Counted from the first letter of the stretch, positions 12,187 through 25,182 are shown. The stretch: DNA of 64,000 bases from Tenodera sinensis (GCA_030765045.1 CM060961.1:146545038-146609037), one strand, 5' to 3'. A program made the numbers and translations. The notes: generated from the sequence alone by a model not told the origin.

Positions 12187-14632
12187 CAGGGTTAGGATTT
12201 TTAGGTGCAAATTTTAGATGAAAAAAGGAAGGGAAAAGGTGCTCAAATAAGGTAGAAAAAGGGACAAAAGGATGCCGGTTTATTCAAACAATTCAACAAT
12301 TTCTCTTTCCTCTATTCTAATTTCTTAAATTACTAATAAGTACATCAAACTATCACCCATCAGAAGAAGGAAAACACATGAAGCTGTTATATTTCAAGAC
12401 ATTAAGCATCTCTAAATTTTTAACAGTAATTCCGTTTCTATTAGGAGATAAAATGTCTTTGTAGATGCTGAAGCTTCTTTCGACATCCGCAGGAACCAGT
12501 GGGGAAAATTTTGTATTCACTCGGAATGGAAATTCTACAGGTGTGGTGAAATTCTCAATGTCCGGATTCTTCTGAAGACTAAACTCAAGTTTGTCTTTGG
12601 CAAAGCCATCTAGCTGCTCCCTCACGGAAGTAAAAATATCCCATTGTTTCTCCTTTTCCAAACCTCGTTCTTCTAATAGTTTAATATCTGCAGTCAGATA
12701 CTTGTAACTATGGACACAATATAGTTCTGTCTGCAAATTATGTATTTTCTCCGGTAACAGAAGATGCTGTGCCTTGGAAATTGCACCTGCGTCGGCTGGA
12801 TCCACAGAAAGCACAAACTCTTTAATTTTATCAAAATTCTCACACAACACAGCAGCACACTCGATCCAAGATCCCCAGCGAGTAATGACCAGGAAATTTG
12901 GAAGGGACAGGCCAGTGGTTTTCTTGTAGACCACAACACGATTCGGAGCTCTCAGCAGAATCTTCTTCAGGACAGAGATGAACTGATTTCGATGTCGTAT
13001 TCGTTCCTTATGGATTCACAAACTCTGTGTAGGGTATGAGCCAAGCATGCCACATGCTTCAACTTAGAAAATAAAGGCTTCAATTGGTTAACAGCAGAAA
13101 TCATGCATGGAGCCTAACCACAAGAAGATACTCAGACTCGATACCAGTAGGCCAGAGGTTTTGACAGAAGTCCATAATTGATTGCATTACTGTACTGGCA
13201 CTGGCTTTCTGCAACTCATACATTTTTAACAACATGGGCTTAACTTTATCTCCTGCTAAGGGAAAAACTAAAATGTTCAAAACATATCATTCCATTGAGT
13301 CTATGGTTTCATACACAATGATTCCCATATCCAATCAGAAACTTTCTCCTTGATTATTTGTATGGTTTCTTGTTAAACAGGCTCCATGTACTTTTTTCTT
13401 AAACTACTCTCATTCGGCACTGACATTTTGGTGTATTTTTCAAGAAATCACTTGAATGCTGGATGGTTCACCTTATTGAGAGGAATGTCTGCTTGTGTAA
13501 GAGCTGCTCACAACTCAATGTTAATTTCCTTAAAATTTTGACTTTTTGAAAAACTCTGTTGAAACGCATTTCGTAACAGAGGCTGCCGCGATTTGTTTGC
13601 CTGATCATTTGATGCTTAGAGCGAATGGTAGCAGTCAAGGGCGCCTCCCATAGGGAGGATAACGCCTTAACGACCCCACTACGAGTGGCTGGAAATGTGC
13701 TGTTTGATGCGATCTCGCTGGTGTTTTTCATCTATTCGAATCGCAAATAGTGCATGGAATAACAGTTCCATCTGTGTCAATAAAATTTTGTTTGAATTCC
13801 TGAGCCAGTACCATAAGTAGAGCACTGGACACCTTTGGCATGGTAAAATCTAGCAATACACTCGTTTAGTAATGTAACAAAGGACTAACACCAGCTCACT
13901 TACTAACTCAATGTGACTGATACAACAACTCATTCATTTGCTGTCCACACTCTCATGTAACACCGCGACAATTACCAGAATGTTCTCATTCATGCTGCAA
14001 CTGAAGTCTCAGCGATTTCTAGTAGCTTCGAGCAGAACCCAGAGTCAATTCTTGGAACTACGCGTCTACGGTTACTGCTGTCACTGCGTGACCTTGGAAT
14101 CCGCGCGAACAGATGACGTCTGTCACAGTAACAAACACATTCACGAACAGTAGGCTACTGATTCTGGTGAAATAAAAAGGATAGAATGATATAGAATGAT
14201 AATGAATTATTGTCAGTTGCAATATTGCGGGCTGCTTTATAGCGGTAAAACAAGAGAAAGAGGATTTGTCGTACACAATTATTTTCCATTGTTGTAGGCG
14301 TGCTTTCAACTCCCGCGCAGCGTTTACTGATAAATTTAAGCTTACTCTTCACATGTCCACAGCAAGCTGAGGAGATGTTAATTAAAAGTTAAATATTTTA
14401 TATTGATTAAAATCATACAGAGAACATGGAAGGAAACTTAAAAGAAAAAGAGGGAAAAGGGGATTGTGGGGATGGTTGGGGGAAAAGGGGTAAAGTTACC
14501 TAAAAAGGAACAAAGGTGCATGAAAAAATGCCACTTTTGGCAATTAGAAACAAAACTACACACCTTGGTATCTTTCGAAGACGTTAAATTTACCCTCAGA
14601 AAAATGGTGCGTACCTAAAAGTCCTAATCCTG
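12187..14632 (-). mobile_element. hAT-superfamily DNA transposon, both termini present
   Basis: The left TIR (12187-12209) starts CAGGGTTAGGATTTTTAGGT; the right TIR (14610-14632), read inverted, starts CAGGATTAGGACTTTTAGGT. They agree at about 18 of 20 positions. The flanking 8-mers ATCGTAAT (12179-12186) and GTCATAAT (14633-14640) match at 6 of 8, as expected for an aged 8-bp hAT duplication. Inside, on the minus strand, is a decayed hAT transposase. CAGGG-type ends, 8-bp TSD and a hAT dimerisation region together make the assignment firm. The copy is not autonomous because the transposase has several stops. Confidence 0.8.
12353..13841 (-). pseudogene. hAT-family transposase pseudogene
   Basis: Read from an ATG at 13841, the minus strand gives a BED/CGGBP1-like finger: CTIC about 35 codons in, then after a frameshift KQHISSH as the His pair. 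Further on, in shifting frames, come IPLNKVNHPAFK, SVPNESSLRKKYM (about 13370-13450) and a block near 13100-13300 with several stops. The last 193 codons (12934-12353) are open: TRWGSWIECA near the start and FSPLVPADVERSFSIYKDIL near the end, the hAT C-terminal dimerisation motif. hAT transposases cut and paste DNA in the nucleus using this C-terminal catalytic and dimerisation region. Multiple stops and frameshifts make it non-functional. Confidence 0.75.
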
Positions 14633-14639
14633 GTCATAA

Positions 14640-14760
14640 TATTTAGGGGACCTCAAAGATATTTCTGGTAAAACCTCGCTATAGAAGTTTTGAGTGCAGT
14701 GCAATATTTTCTCTACCTACTAGGTCGTATAGAAAGTATAAAAGTCTCATAACAGGAGGA
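14640..14760 (-). repeat. Dispersed repeat family A, fragment
   Basis: The reverse complement reads TAGGTAGAGAAAATATTG, then CACTCAAAA, a GAGGTTTTACC block and AGAAATA, matching the 5' portion of family A. It begins right at the hAT right-hand target duplication. Confidence 0.4.
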
Positions 14761-15879
14761 ACATTTCTGATTTGGTGGATGTGATGCTTAAAATTAAAGG
14801 AGATATGATCTCGTGAGGAGCTGGCTACAATGGCTCGTTCATTTATATTCATATTCTGAGAGCAATTTGGGTACCGGGATGTAGACGAAGGGATAACTTA
14901 GGAGTGTGCTTCTAGCGAGTTGGTTTCACCTCCCCGACAGTTACAGCAATGGGAACAAGTGCCCGATTGCGCTAATAATTTTCCTTTAACATATTCTTTA
15001 AAAGTACCCTTGAAAGTGTTTATGCACTTCATAATTGACTAATAATGGCAATTACTCATTATTACTATTATTATTTTTAATCGGATCTTTTAACCGAAAT
15101 TTACGTAGAGATTTGTCAAACTGTAAAATTGCCGCTGACAGCAAAGAAGATTTTCACAAACATTCAAAACAACGCAATCTTCTCCTGAACATGAACTTTA
15201 CCAAACAAGTAATTTGACATGGCTGAAGATGCACTAATAAATAATTTCATTAGTCATTTCCCTGGCTCACTTAAGTTTTTAAATGACTCTGCCTAGCTTC
15301 GCAGGAGACGCTTTCAACTATTTCCGCAATCACTGCTCCGGAAACCAGGTATATGGCAGCACAGTGACACTCCTTTATTTTCGCAATAAGTATACATTAA
15401 CTCTCTTGGAGAACAGAAACCCTTTAGCGCGAGAGCTACTGCACTTACAGAAGTTAACTTATCTCTATGCGTTGAGAATATCGCCCCTACCATTAGATTA
15501 TGGGAATAATTCCGTAAATTCATGTTCTTTAATATTTCAACCACCAACCGTCAGGATTTGACACAAGTGCTGCTTTGTCTAAGTATACAACACAAAATAA
15601 TATAATTATCTGTTTTGCGGTTACAAATATGCAGAATGTTCCCCAAGTTACCTTCCATTTCCACATGCGCACCAGTGATGTAGTACAAGTTGTGTTCACC
15701 TGAAGAGCACAGCTGAACTCAGACCGCGTTTTCACGTATAGCAATTGAAAATTTGACGTATCTTGGTTTATATTTGCAAACTAATTTACCAGTAGTTATT
15801 CGCGATTTTGCTTTTCCTATGATAATGTGACAAAAGACAATATAACAGATCCCACTTCTGACACCACTGCGACTAAAGA
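14761..15879. other. Intergenic, nothing recognised
   Basis: No gene-like open frame, RNA or repeat signature stands out. Confidence 0.5.
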
Positions 15880-16170
15880 CAAGTCCAGTTACATTTTGTC
15901 GTTTTATTTTCCTTCTAAAACTGAATCACAAAAACAGATATGTATTTACCATTAGCACGGTTTTAACTTGCAGGTATTCTATCCTCTAGTAACCGTGGCA
16001 CGTACTTCACAGTCTTTCAGTTCTTTCTCGCATATTACTTCCAACTATATCTTATTTCGCTCAGATAGGCTTAACTAAAAACTGTTTCACACAACAAACA
16101 ATTCCGACGCGATGATCAAATGTCTACAACTCTCTCAATCTGACTGCACAGATACAGACACACACACACA
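15880..16170 (+). repeat. Dispersed repeat family B, copy 3
   Basis: It shares CCTTCTAAAACTGAATCACA (about 15912-15931), TTCACACAACAAACAATTCC and GATGATCAAATGTCTACAAC (about 16111-16130) with the reverse complement of 11900-12150. It ends at a short CA run. Confidence 0.5.
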
Positions 16171-19100
16171 AACATACACTTAAAACTATTAACAATTGTC
16201 TAGTTCTACACATAACAGTAATATAACATCTCAACTACAATTATGTAATTCAGTTATTTGAGGCATGAGATATATTTCAATTTTAATAACAATCAATGCA
16301 AATATTTTAAAAAATGCGGACAAATATTGAAGAGAAACAATTCACACATATTTCTTGAATTCCTAGAAACGTCTGTGGAAAAACATAATTCTCTAGCTGC
16401 ATAATAGTTCAGTCATTTTTCGCACTTTTTGCGCTTCCTCAAGACAATTGCACATTTTATATCCAAACGTTTTGGTGCAGGACTTATAGTTCAGGAGTAT
16501 TACATTTTGGGTTGTATCTTCTACAACCCGGCTTGGAAAAAACGCTCTTCGAGCTACGGTATATGAACAATCAACACGGAGAACATTACTACAACCTTAC
16601 ACTTCTTCTGAAGTGACCATGAAGCATTCCAAACTTTACAGGCGAGAAGCTATATTCATCAAAATTTCACCAGTAGTTCCTGTTAGTATGGCTTGAAATG
16701 TTAACGATCCTAAGTGAGGATACATCTGTATACTGTTATATTTGTACGGTGATGACAATTAAACGCTTTTAGTCACTTACTCTGCCTACTACAATTAATT
16801 AAACCCCATCACACCCAAGGCAACTGGCCACTGGGAAGAATATAAAACATGCAATTAAGTCCATTAAGTCCATCTAGTTCATTTGTCCCCAAAATGACTC
16901 GCTTTCAAATAGAAACATTTATTGAAAGAGTGAAATTCCGTATATTACCGTCAACTGCTTCACGTTTTGGGTTACGTAAGACTGGTTACCTCTAACGTAA
17001 AATTATGTAGTTGGATTATATTTTTCACGGTAGATCCAAATGTCTTCTGTCGACCAGTTTGTATTTTAGTAAGTCTTGATTATTTTATCATTGGGCATAC
17101 CTTAATCACGTCCCCTCCAATAATTCCTTCGCTGCTTAGGTATATTCTCCATGTTCTAGACATTTGAGGTTTTCCTTATATCCAAATTAGTTCTGTCAGC
17201 TTCCACACTTCCTAAAAAAACAATTTCTCTAGTTTAGAATCACTGTTTATCTTCTCTTTACAGAGCTCTATTATGACTCCATAAAAACCTACAGAATGAC
17301 CTATAAATTTTTTTGTTTGCATATTTACTTGAGATTCTTGAACTTTTGATCTTCTGGTGGTTTTAATACCAGTCTCGATTAGTGTGTGTGCACTTGGATA
17401 AAGAAAAAACTGTCCCGTTCCCCTATATGATAATTGTGGTTTGTGATATTTCATTTCATCCGAGAAGGTTTTACAGAACCTAACCATGTTAAAAACACTG
17501 TGCGTACTCGTTTCATAGACGGTCACCCTTCGTCAGCTTTATCTCTGAAGGAAGAGCACTGTGCACACCAAATATACATAACGTTGTCATTAGAAAATGC
17601 ACACGTTCTGCAACAGGTAATTGGCAAAATGTAATGTCACTGCTACAGGTAGGTACAGTTTATTGAAACTTATTTAATAGACATGCTTATTTTACGTTAG
17701 GCATGTTCAATACAGTGTCATTAGTTTTGTACACCCCTAGATGCCAGTGAACACAGAACATGTGTACTTCTCCTCGAGGTCAACACTCAATCTGATTGGC
17801 AAGAAGTAAAGTGAATGAACTCTTTTTCTTCCCTTAAATCTGCCCATGGTTGGTTTAGGTGATATAGTTCGGAAAAGTCCCGACTTGAAGTCGAATTTTT
17901 TAAAGTGGGGAATAAATAATTTATTTAAATTGGTGAAGGCAACAAAACCAGTAAAGTTCATATTCAGAATAAACAGAGATGCTTAGGGCCCTGAAGAAAA
18001 AGTTTCATGTCTCAGATCTGCACATGTAGTCAGTGAAATAAATCCCTTCTAATAAGTGATTGTGTATGGAAGAAACAAGCACTGAAATCGAGAAACACTA
18101 CCGCTACTGCAGGGAATAACCATGAGTTACAGTTCGAATTACATAACTCAAGGGATGCGAGTGACGATCGATGGGTTGTTCGTCGGGACGGTAGGTATAT
18201 GCGCGTTGCTCAAGCAAGCGGGTTGCTTTTGTCAGAGTGAATTTGTCTCGCTCCCTTGAGACAAAGGGACCACTTATCGGTAACGGGATTACAACGTGTT
18301 AAACACACCCATTCAACAAAAGACGTATCACAGTAATTTGTAACATTGCACTAACAAACCGAGAAATGATACAGCGCTACCTGTAAAGGGGCTACAGGAT
18401 GCACATCAACGCCGAAATATTCGCCAATTATACAACACGTAGGTAATAAAACACTGGCATACTTTGAGGACATTTTTCCTAAAATAAAATAAGAATAACG
18501 GGTCTAAATTTAGGCTTAAATTATATAGCAAATGTTATAGTGACACTACTACGATAGCAGACGTGAATGCACTAAGAAGCACTAACGGTGTGAATTTTTA
18601 AATGTTTACTTTCTAATGGTAATTTAAAGTAACAAAGCAAAGACACTTATCCCACGTTTGCTGAAAGTGTTTGGCGCATATCTTATATTAGGCATATATT
18701 TTTTCGGATCCACATTTCTTACGTGAACATTGATTAATGCATTGTCAATCAATACAATACAGTACAGTTTCTATACGTTTGGAATAGAAATGCAGTGTAC
18801 TACATTCACACGATTTTCTCTACTCATTTTCATTTTACTAAATACAATCACATTTCCATCTCTACTCCCTCCTCAACGAACAATTTATACATTTTTCTAT
18901 ATGACTGAAGCAGAAATTTCTATTACATTCACATGCCTTTGTCTACGAGCTTGTCTTCCTATGGTATTTGTTACTGATCAACAGTGATTTTACGTAGTAT
19001 CGTTCCGCTGCTTGTATAGAAAATACCGAAATAGTTAAAGGAGTAAAACTGTCACAATTGGTGTCAGGAGTGCGATTAAAAACAATGTGGAGCAATTGAT

Positions 19101-21299
19101 GAAACAAATGTTAGCAACGATGGACATAATGGGAAATGAAATCAATGAAATCGTATTAACGCCCTGGAAGTTACAGTCGACGGCAGCACCAAAAAACTGA
19201 ACACTATGGTGGAACAAATGCTCGAAGAAAAACTCAAACTAGGTGAATGTCAATGGGGAGGCCTGTGTTCAGTAGTGGACGTCTTAGGCTGAAATGATGA
19301 TGCTTATGAAATATTTATATGTATCTCTATATCTCTTGTATCTCTGAAACGGCTCTAACGATTGCGATGAAAATGTATACTTAGTTAACATTTGAATCCG
19401 TTGGGGGTGTTATTCTTATATAATGGGGCGGGTAATCCAACTAATGAAGTAAGTTTACGTTTTGTTTTTCAAGTTCATGTAAATAAGTATCTCCTCCGAA
19501 AAAAAAAAAAAAAAAAAAAAAAATAACAATACCGAGCGAAGCGCTGTCGCTCAGGTGGGTATCTACTATATTATGAGTAATAAACACTAATACAGCTTTG
19601 AGTGTGGTTGGTTTTGGGGTTATAACGTCACGAACAGTAGTTGACTATCACTCGAATTGTAAAGTGAAATTCTGTGTATCACCACATTTCAGTAACTTAG
19701 GTATTGGATTAAATTCTGAAAGTTTTGGTCACAAAGTGTACAGTAGGTATTTTAGTCGTATTGAAACATCAATTTCCTAAGTTACTAAGGTTATGCATAA
19801 TATGCCAAAATTGCAAGTACTGGTTCGCACAAGAAATGCTACTTTTTAACATTCCTACAGATATCTCAATTCAAAGCGAGGTTTGTATTCTAATAATAGC
19901 TAGAAAGTTGCATCACAGCATTTTCAGCTGGTGTTGAAGGAAACGTCCGTTGCAGTGTTTCTATGCAGTGCTGAACCATACTGTCGTCCTCGCTTCCTTT
20001 AACAGGTTGATGAAGCATGGATCAATGTTGCGGTTAGCCAACATCCCAGCTAAGTCTACTTCTAATTGGATTTGAAACATAGCTGTCTGTCTTTCCATTC
20101 TGTCTCATGCAAAGACGAGCTTTATTGTGTATTAATACACCACCTCAGAGACAAGAACATTAGGCTTTTGTTTTTGTAGCGAGAATGTACTTAGTGTTAT
20201 TCGAAAGGTTATAGAGTACACAGCTTATGCACCACTTCTGTACATTATACTGCAGGAAATAATCTTTGACCTTTTCCTGAGTGCGAAATTCCATGTAAAA
20301 ATAGGTTGCATGGGAAGTTATTCACGTAATTATAACATACATACAACTATGGGCAGTTTAAAATAAACCAAAAGAAACGAAAACGAGCGACGTTATACTT
20401 GATATGAAATGAAAGAATGGTCACAGATTACCTATCTTAATCAACTTCACTCTGGTTCTTGCGCACAAGATATGACTAGCCCAATGTAACATGATTAATC
20501 GCCTTGTAGAGGGAAGAGTGGGTGAGAAATGAATTAGCTGCAGCAGTGGAATGCAAAACTGTCAAATCAACTCCACAAGACTTCAAATCATCATTTAATT
20601 CAAAGACCACGAGCCTCTGATTGTTAGGTAAACGTGATGTCTACAAACTCCCACAAACTATACAAGAGATGGGGTAATTTGTAACCTGCGATGTCACGGC
20701 ATGAAGTCCGCAATAGTTTCATTTGATTTTCTTCTGCCTATAATCTCAGGAATTACTGTGCCTGATTACTACTAATTTAAAGACAATCAACCGCCAAGAG
20801 CATAACATAGCTCACTGACAGTGTCACGTTCCACCCATTTTTTGGGATGATGAAAACAAATTCTAGCAGAACTATGCGACAGTGTAGGAAGAAAGGTGGC
20901 CCTTGGATGGGGCCAAGTTTCAGCCTGCAGCATCAACTTTTAAATCCCCTGGACCTATATGGACCATTTTTTTCTAGCGCGCTTACTTGAATAAACTTGC
21001 ATAACAAAGAATTTTGAAGGCAATTTTGATTATTAATTTTGAATAAAGAATCAATTACATAGTAATAGTAAACACCGTAGAGTGTTCATTATTCTAAGGC
21101 TCTATCATCCAAAAGTTAAAGCCAATTGACTTGTTTAAGAACTTACGGACAGTAAAGTTTGGATCTCCATAAATTACATAAGGTAAACAATTTCAATTCT
21201 ACACACCTGAAGCTATTAACAGTGAAGCAATATAATCCACAAATAACACAAAGTATGCAGAGAATAACTTCACTTCAATAAAATTGAGTTAAACTCAAT
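16171..21299. other. Intergenic, nothing supported
   Basis: AT-rich; only small chance frames. A pure A run (19500-19522) is followed by a short hairpin-forming stretch (GAGCG near 19535 with CGCTC near 19549), possibly the end of a small mobile element, but no boundary could be fixed. Confidence 0.5.
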
Positions 21300-21470
21300 A
21301 CACCACCAACGTACGTTTCAACACACCTCTGTGCCATTATCAAGGTAAAGTGACCTTGGCCACCCAAGCTACGAACCATTACTACCTAGCGCTAAAGTCA
21401 CGCTGACGTCACCTTTACGTCAGTCGCCCTGACATAACGTGATGACGTCATTACCCACCCCTGCTCTCAA
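21300..21470 (-). mobile_element. Penelope-like 5' region relic with decayed hammerhead motif
   Basis: The minus strand reads CTTGATAATGGCACAGAGG then TGTGTTGAAACGTACG (about 21345-21310). This resembles the hammerhead core of Penelope-like elements (CUGAUGA, a GGCAC/GUGUY stem II, GAAAC), with the CUGAUGA arm damaged. Beyond it are GACGTCA-rich blocks (21398-21460) like those seen in Penelope-type terminal regions. This rests on motif resemblance only; no reverse transcriptase is present. Confidence 0.35.
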
Positions 21471-21829
21471 AACGAATCTAGTAACAAAATCAGTAGAAGG
21501 TATTTCAAAACTCATAACATGATTCCTATTTTTCAAAAGGAATAGGTTACGCGACGACCACTTGGTGCATCTTCTAAGGCCATGCCATTCAATTTGTCAC
21601 CAAATGTTGATAGACTTCTTAAACGTGGACAGTACCTAAGAAGTCAATAGTGAGGAGATGTTTACCGTGTAACATTTGAAAGTGTTTTCGTAAATCAAAC
21701 GCAATGTGTATATAACCAACCCACCACTGCAACACAATGCATAGCTGGGGGTTAAAGAGTGGCAAAGTCCGCGTATAGTGGAAAGAGGTAAACGGAAACT
21801 CCCCTCTTTCGGAAAGGTTGCACATCACT

Positions 21830-22250
21830 AGTTTACAGTCTTCCGTGACATTACAACGCACAACTGTTTTCTTCTCGTAGTCTTGACTAACTTTTTCTGT
21901 CTTTCTTCATTTTCTTTGTATCGTCAGAATTACTGTTTGAAAGACAATCACTCTTATTAACTGCTTCACTGTCTTCTTCTATGACGCACAGTTCTCTCTC
22001 GATGTCCGTACACACACAGTCGACACACGCACACACTAAAATTGACTCCAAACTTTCGTTGCCTCGCCTCCTTATATCTAACTATGATGCAAACGGACCT
22101 TTCCCGAACTTCTACAAATATGGCGGCCGCCGGACACTTCTCGAATAATCTCGAAAACCCTTTGTGTTGCTGCTCTAATTGTTGTCACGTGTTCACAAAC
22201 AGTCGCACGAGGCAGACGGACCTTGAGCGTCTTTGATGCATGTGCCACCT
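21830..22250 (+). repeat. Dispersed repeat family B, copy 4
   Basis: It parallels copy 1 in order: GTGACATTACAACxCxCAACTG, TTTCTGTCTTTCTTC, an ACACACAC stretch, GCGGCCGCCGGA at about 22122 and AACCCTTTGTGTT at about 22157. It is moderately diverged. Confidence 0.5.
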
Positions 22251-23164
22251 GTGGTACAAGGCAGCTTGGCCTCGAGCCTTTCTTGCCACTGCCGTCGCTG
22301 TCTTCAGCCGGCGTCATAGTATAATATTCTATGAGCTATTAATTCTTAATTGGTAGCGCGGCTGATAATAAGTTAACTCAGGTAGTTCCTGTAGGTGAAG
22401 TAAATTACATTACTGGCTGTTCATTCTCTCACCCTGCTGGTCGATTTTAACCCAGTCAGTAAGTCTATGTTTTTATTCCCGTCATGTATCAGAGAACTCT
22501 GGGTATTACATATGTAGATCTGTGTACTTATTGATTTGCCTCGTTGTGCAGTAATTATCTTAGTTTCTGCAAATGTACACTTTAACGGATATGAATTATT
22601 AGAACGAGCAGACAAATGAAGCCTTTACAGCTATGTACTGCATTCATGAATTTCTAAAGGTCGCGGAATACTAGAGGTGGATTAATGTACAGATTCATTG
22701 AGTTGTGCGCTTGATCCTCTGGCTACGTCTCCGGATTTATTGAATGGAGTAGGAAATGCGACGAATAGCTCAAATCTAGTCATTCACAGTAAACATCTAC
22801 GTGAATGCGTGTGTACACACCGATGCACCATCCCTTTATGGTTTGTTTCCTGCAACTCGGAATTAATAAACGCCCTAGCACTAATATAACGAGGCAATAG
22901 GAGGATTTAGTGAAGATATAAATTCAGTGTTAAACACTTTAACCGTAAATACGAATTTTAGAGTCTGTACGCAGAATTAGATATATACGTTCTTGGGTAA
23001 TACTCCAGCTTGTGCTTAGAGATTCCTTGTCTATGTCCATTATACGAAATATACAAACGCAATAAATATTGATTTAGTATCTATCTATTCAAAATGTACA
23101 TAATAGACTAACATACCTCTAAACATTTACATTCCCATTAATAATTAATCCTTTAATATAACTC
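22251..23164. other. Intergenic, nothing recognised
   Basis: No supported gene or repeat boundary. Confidence 0.5.
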
Positions 23165-23366
23165 ATAGTTATGTGGCCGCGACCTGGGGCCGCTACTTCT
23201 CCATCAAGTAACTCCTCAATTGGTCTCCTCGGGACCTAAGAAGGCTGAGTGCACCCCGTTCCAGACCTCCCAGTGGAGGAAAAATCGCCATTCTGGTACC
23301 GGGAATCGAACCCGGGTCCTCCACGCAGAGGCAAGCACGCTACCAACTGCGCTACGGAGGCGGTCA
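23165..23366 (-). mobile_element. tRNA-derived SINE (family S1), truncated copy
   Basis: The minus strand begins with a tRNA-like head: A box TAGCGCAGTTGGTAGCG and B box GGTTCGATTCCCGG, the internal RNA polymerase III promoter. The body continues with TTCCTCCACTGGGAGG, GTCC, GAGAAGTAGCGGCCCC and ends near 23165. The same head and body occur on the plus strand at 23819-24158, which continues about 140 bp further, so this copy is 3'-shorter. No target duplication was found. Confidence 0.75.
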
Positions 23367-23369
23367 CGT

Positions 23370-24440
23370 ACTTACAGTAAGTAGACGAAATATTGTATTC
23401 CATCCAAAAGTTCATACCGATTTTACCGGAAATACACCTTATGAGTTTTCCTGAATAAAAAAATTAGAGTGTGCACACATGTGTATGCACAACTCAAAAT
23501 CGAAAAGTTCTTTTAATACCAAACTTATAAGTCCAACATATCCCAAGGATGCAACACGAAGATATTTAAGAAAGTCTCTCCACCCCAAACTACCCTTTAC
23601 AGGAAAAGGTTTCGAAAATGTTGATTTTCTTAGAAATGGTTCTAACCATTTTGTTTAAAGTGTCATAATATATCCAAGGTAATTCCCTGGCAAATGAAAT
23701 GTGTAAGTATATTGAATTTTCTGTGAATAGCCTATGATCTCCTCTTCATTATGACTGACTTTTGTATAGCTGGTAAAACGTAAGAGACAAAATCTTATTA
23801 CTGTAGATCTCGTTAAAGGTTGTCGTCTCCTTAGCGCTGCTGGGTACCAAACGTGAGGCCCGGGTTCGATTCCCGGTACCGGTGTGGAGGATTTTCTCCC
23901 ACTGGGAGACATGGACCGGGGCGTACTCAGCCTCGTCAGGTCCCTGAGGGGCCAGCTGAGTAGCTACTTGATTGAGAAGTAGTGGCCCCTGGTTACGAAG
24001 ATCGCATATCCCGCCGAAAGGACCGAAACGACCACGTCCCACCTCCAGTACTGCATCTCGCTCATGACGCCTGCAGTGGGTAGAGGTGAGGGACGCAGCG
24101 ACCTGGAGGTAACCTTTGGCCCAGAGAAGGCTCTTGCGCCCCTGGGTTAGTTATAGCTATCTCGTTAAAGCACATAAATATTTACATTTTTGTGCAGTTA
24201 GCAATTTCCGGGATATTGTTTGCAATTCGTTTGACTTTTTCAATAGTTATGCCTTTCTCATAGTCATTAGGTGTACACATAGATATCTTTTCGAAAAATG
24301 CTTTACATATTTTGAATTTCTGGAGTCTCAAAGCATGTATTTCCGATGAAATCTCGGTATCGAATTTTGGGTGGAATGCAACAATTATTTTAGGCACATA
24401 GGTAGGTAGTAGAGAAAGTAAAACCGACTTATCACTACGC
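23370..24440 (+). repeat. Dispersed repeat family A, copy 3 (interrupted by SINE)
   Basis: Blocks in order: GACGAAATATTGTATTCCA, TTTTACCGGAAATACACC, GCACAACTCAAAATCGAAAA, AAGGATGCAACACGAAGAT, TTGATTTTCTTAGAAATGGT, CTCTTCATTATGACTGACTT and GTAGATCTCGTTAAAG. A SINE follows, then the copy resumes at CTCGTTAAAGCACATAAATA (24161). A possible tail, GTAGTAGAGAAAGTAAAACC, lies near 24405. Confidence 0.55.
23819..24158 (+). mobile_element. tRNA-derived SINE (family S1), full copy with TSD
   Basis: This 340-bp insert is bounded by the 12-bp direct repeat ATCTCGTTAAAG (23807-23818 and 24159-24170). The head has a weakened A box (TTAGCGCTGCTGGGTACC) and an intact B box GGTTCGATTCCCGG. The body includes TTTTCTCCCACTGGGAG, TCGTCAGGTCCCTGAGG and GAGAAGTAGTGGCCCC, then a GC-rich 3' part ending near CTTGCGCCCCTGGGTTAG. 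There is no poly-A tail. The 3' end presumably mimics the tail of a partner LINE, which is not identified here. Confidence 0.85.
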
Positions 24441-24705
24441 ACTATAATAATTGTGATTTCTTACAAGATAACAAGTCGTGTGGCACTGTAAACATTCAAG
24501 AAAGCCTAAGTTATATCAGTGAACGTGATTTCAAGTCTTGAATGTTCTATGCAGGAGAAACCATCCTTTGTTTCCCGAAAAGCAATTTGCCATTCCGGAA
24601 TTACGTAGTTTCCCAAACTATCGATTAGCTTCCTCTTACATCTCTATGTAGTTGGTACAACCCAGGTGGCGCTACATCAACGTTTCTTTGTTTCTTCCAT
24701 CTCCC
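24441..24705. other. Left flank of the LTR element
   Basis: No gene is recognised. Its last four bases, TCCC (24702-24705), are the left copy of the LTR element's target duplication. Confidence 0.6.
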
Positions 24706-25138
24706 TGAGCCAATCGCAGAGTATTTAAGTTGACGCGAGTGGTGTTATTTCATTTGATTTCCGCCAGGAGCGTGACGGTCGGGTGGCAGGTGAGTGCCTG
24801 AAAGCTAGCGGCTAGGCATTCTCGGCGTGAGTTTTCAGGAGGGAGGTCTTATGTCTTGGCAGATCTGGTAAGTGGGAACTATCCAGTCGACCGTCAATAT
24901 ATATTGCGTGACTAAGTTAAAGGGGGAGGGCCTTCCTGATTTTTTTTATGCAAGCTTCTTGATGCTCTGCGGATGGGCTCAATACGGGGAATTCAAATTG
25001 TTTGTTAAAGGTACATCTATTGTAATGGTGATAACTGACTTTCAGCAATTATTCTGTTGTTTAAATTATAAATAAAAAGGTTAATACTGCCCACTACTTT
25101 TATTAAATAAAAAGGGGGGGGGGGCATTCCACTCTCCT

Positions 25139-25182
<44 letters not shown>

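Noticed and set aside
19490..19580. Helitron 3' end (hairpin before CTRR)
   Set aside because: A short hairpin is present, but no CTRR terminus follows at the right distance and no matching 5' TC end was seen.
24872..25075. 67-codon frame present in both LTRs
   Set aside because: Its identity between LTRs follows from LTR identity; no known domain, and it covers the U3/R region.
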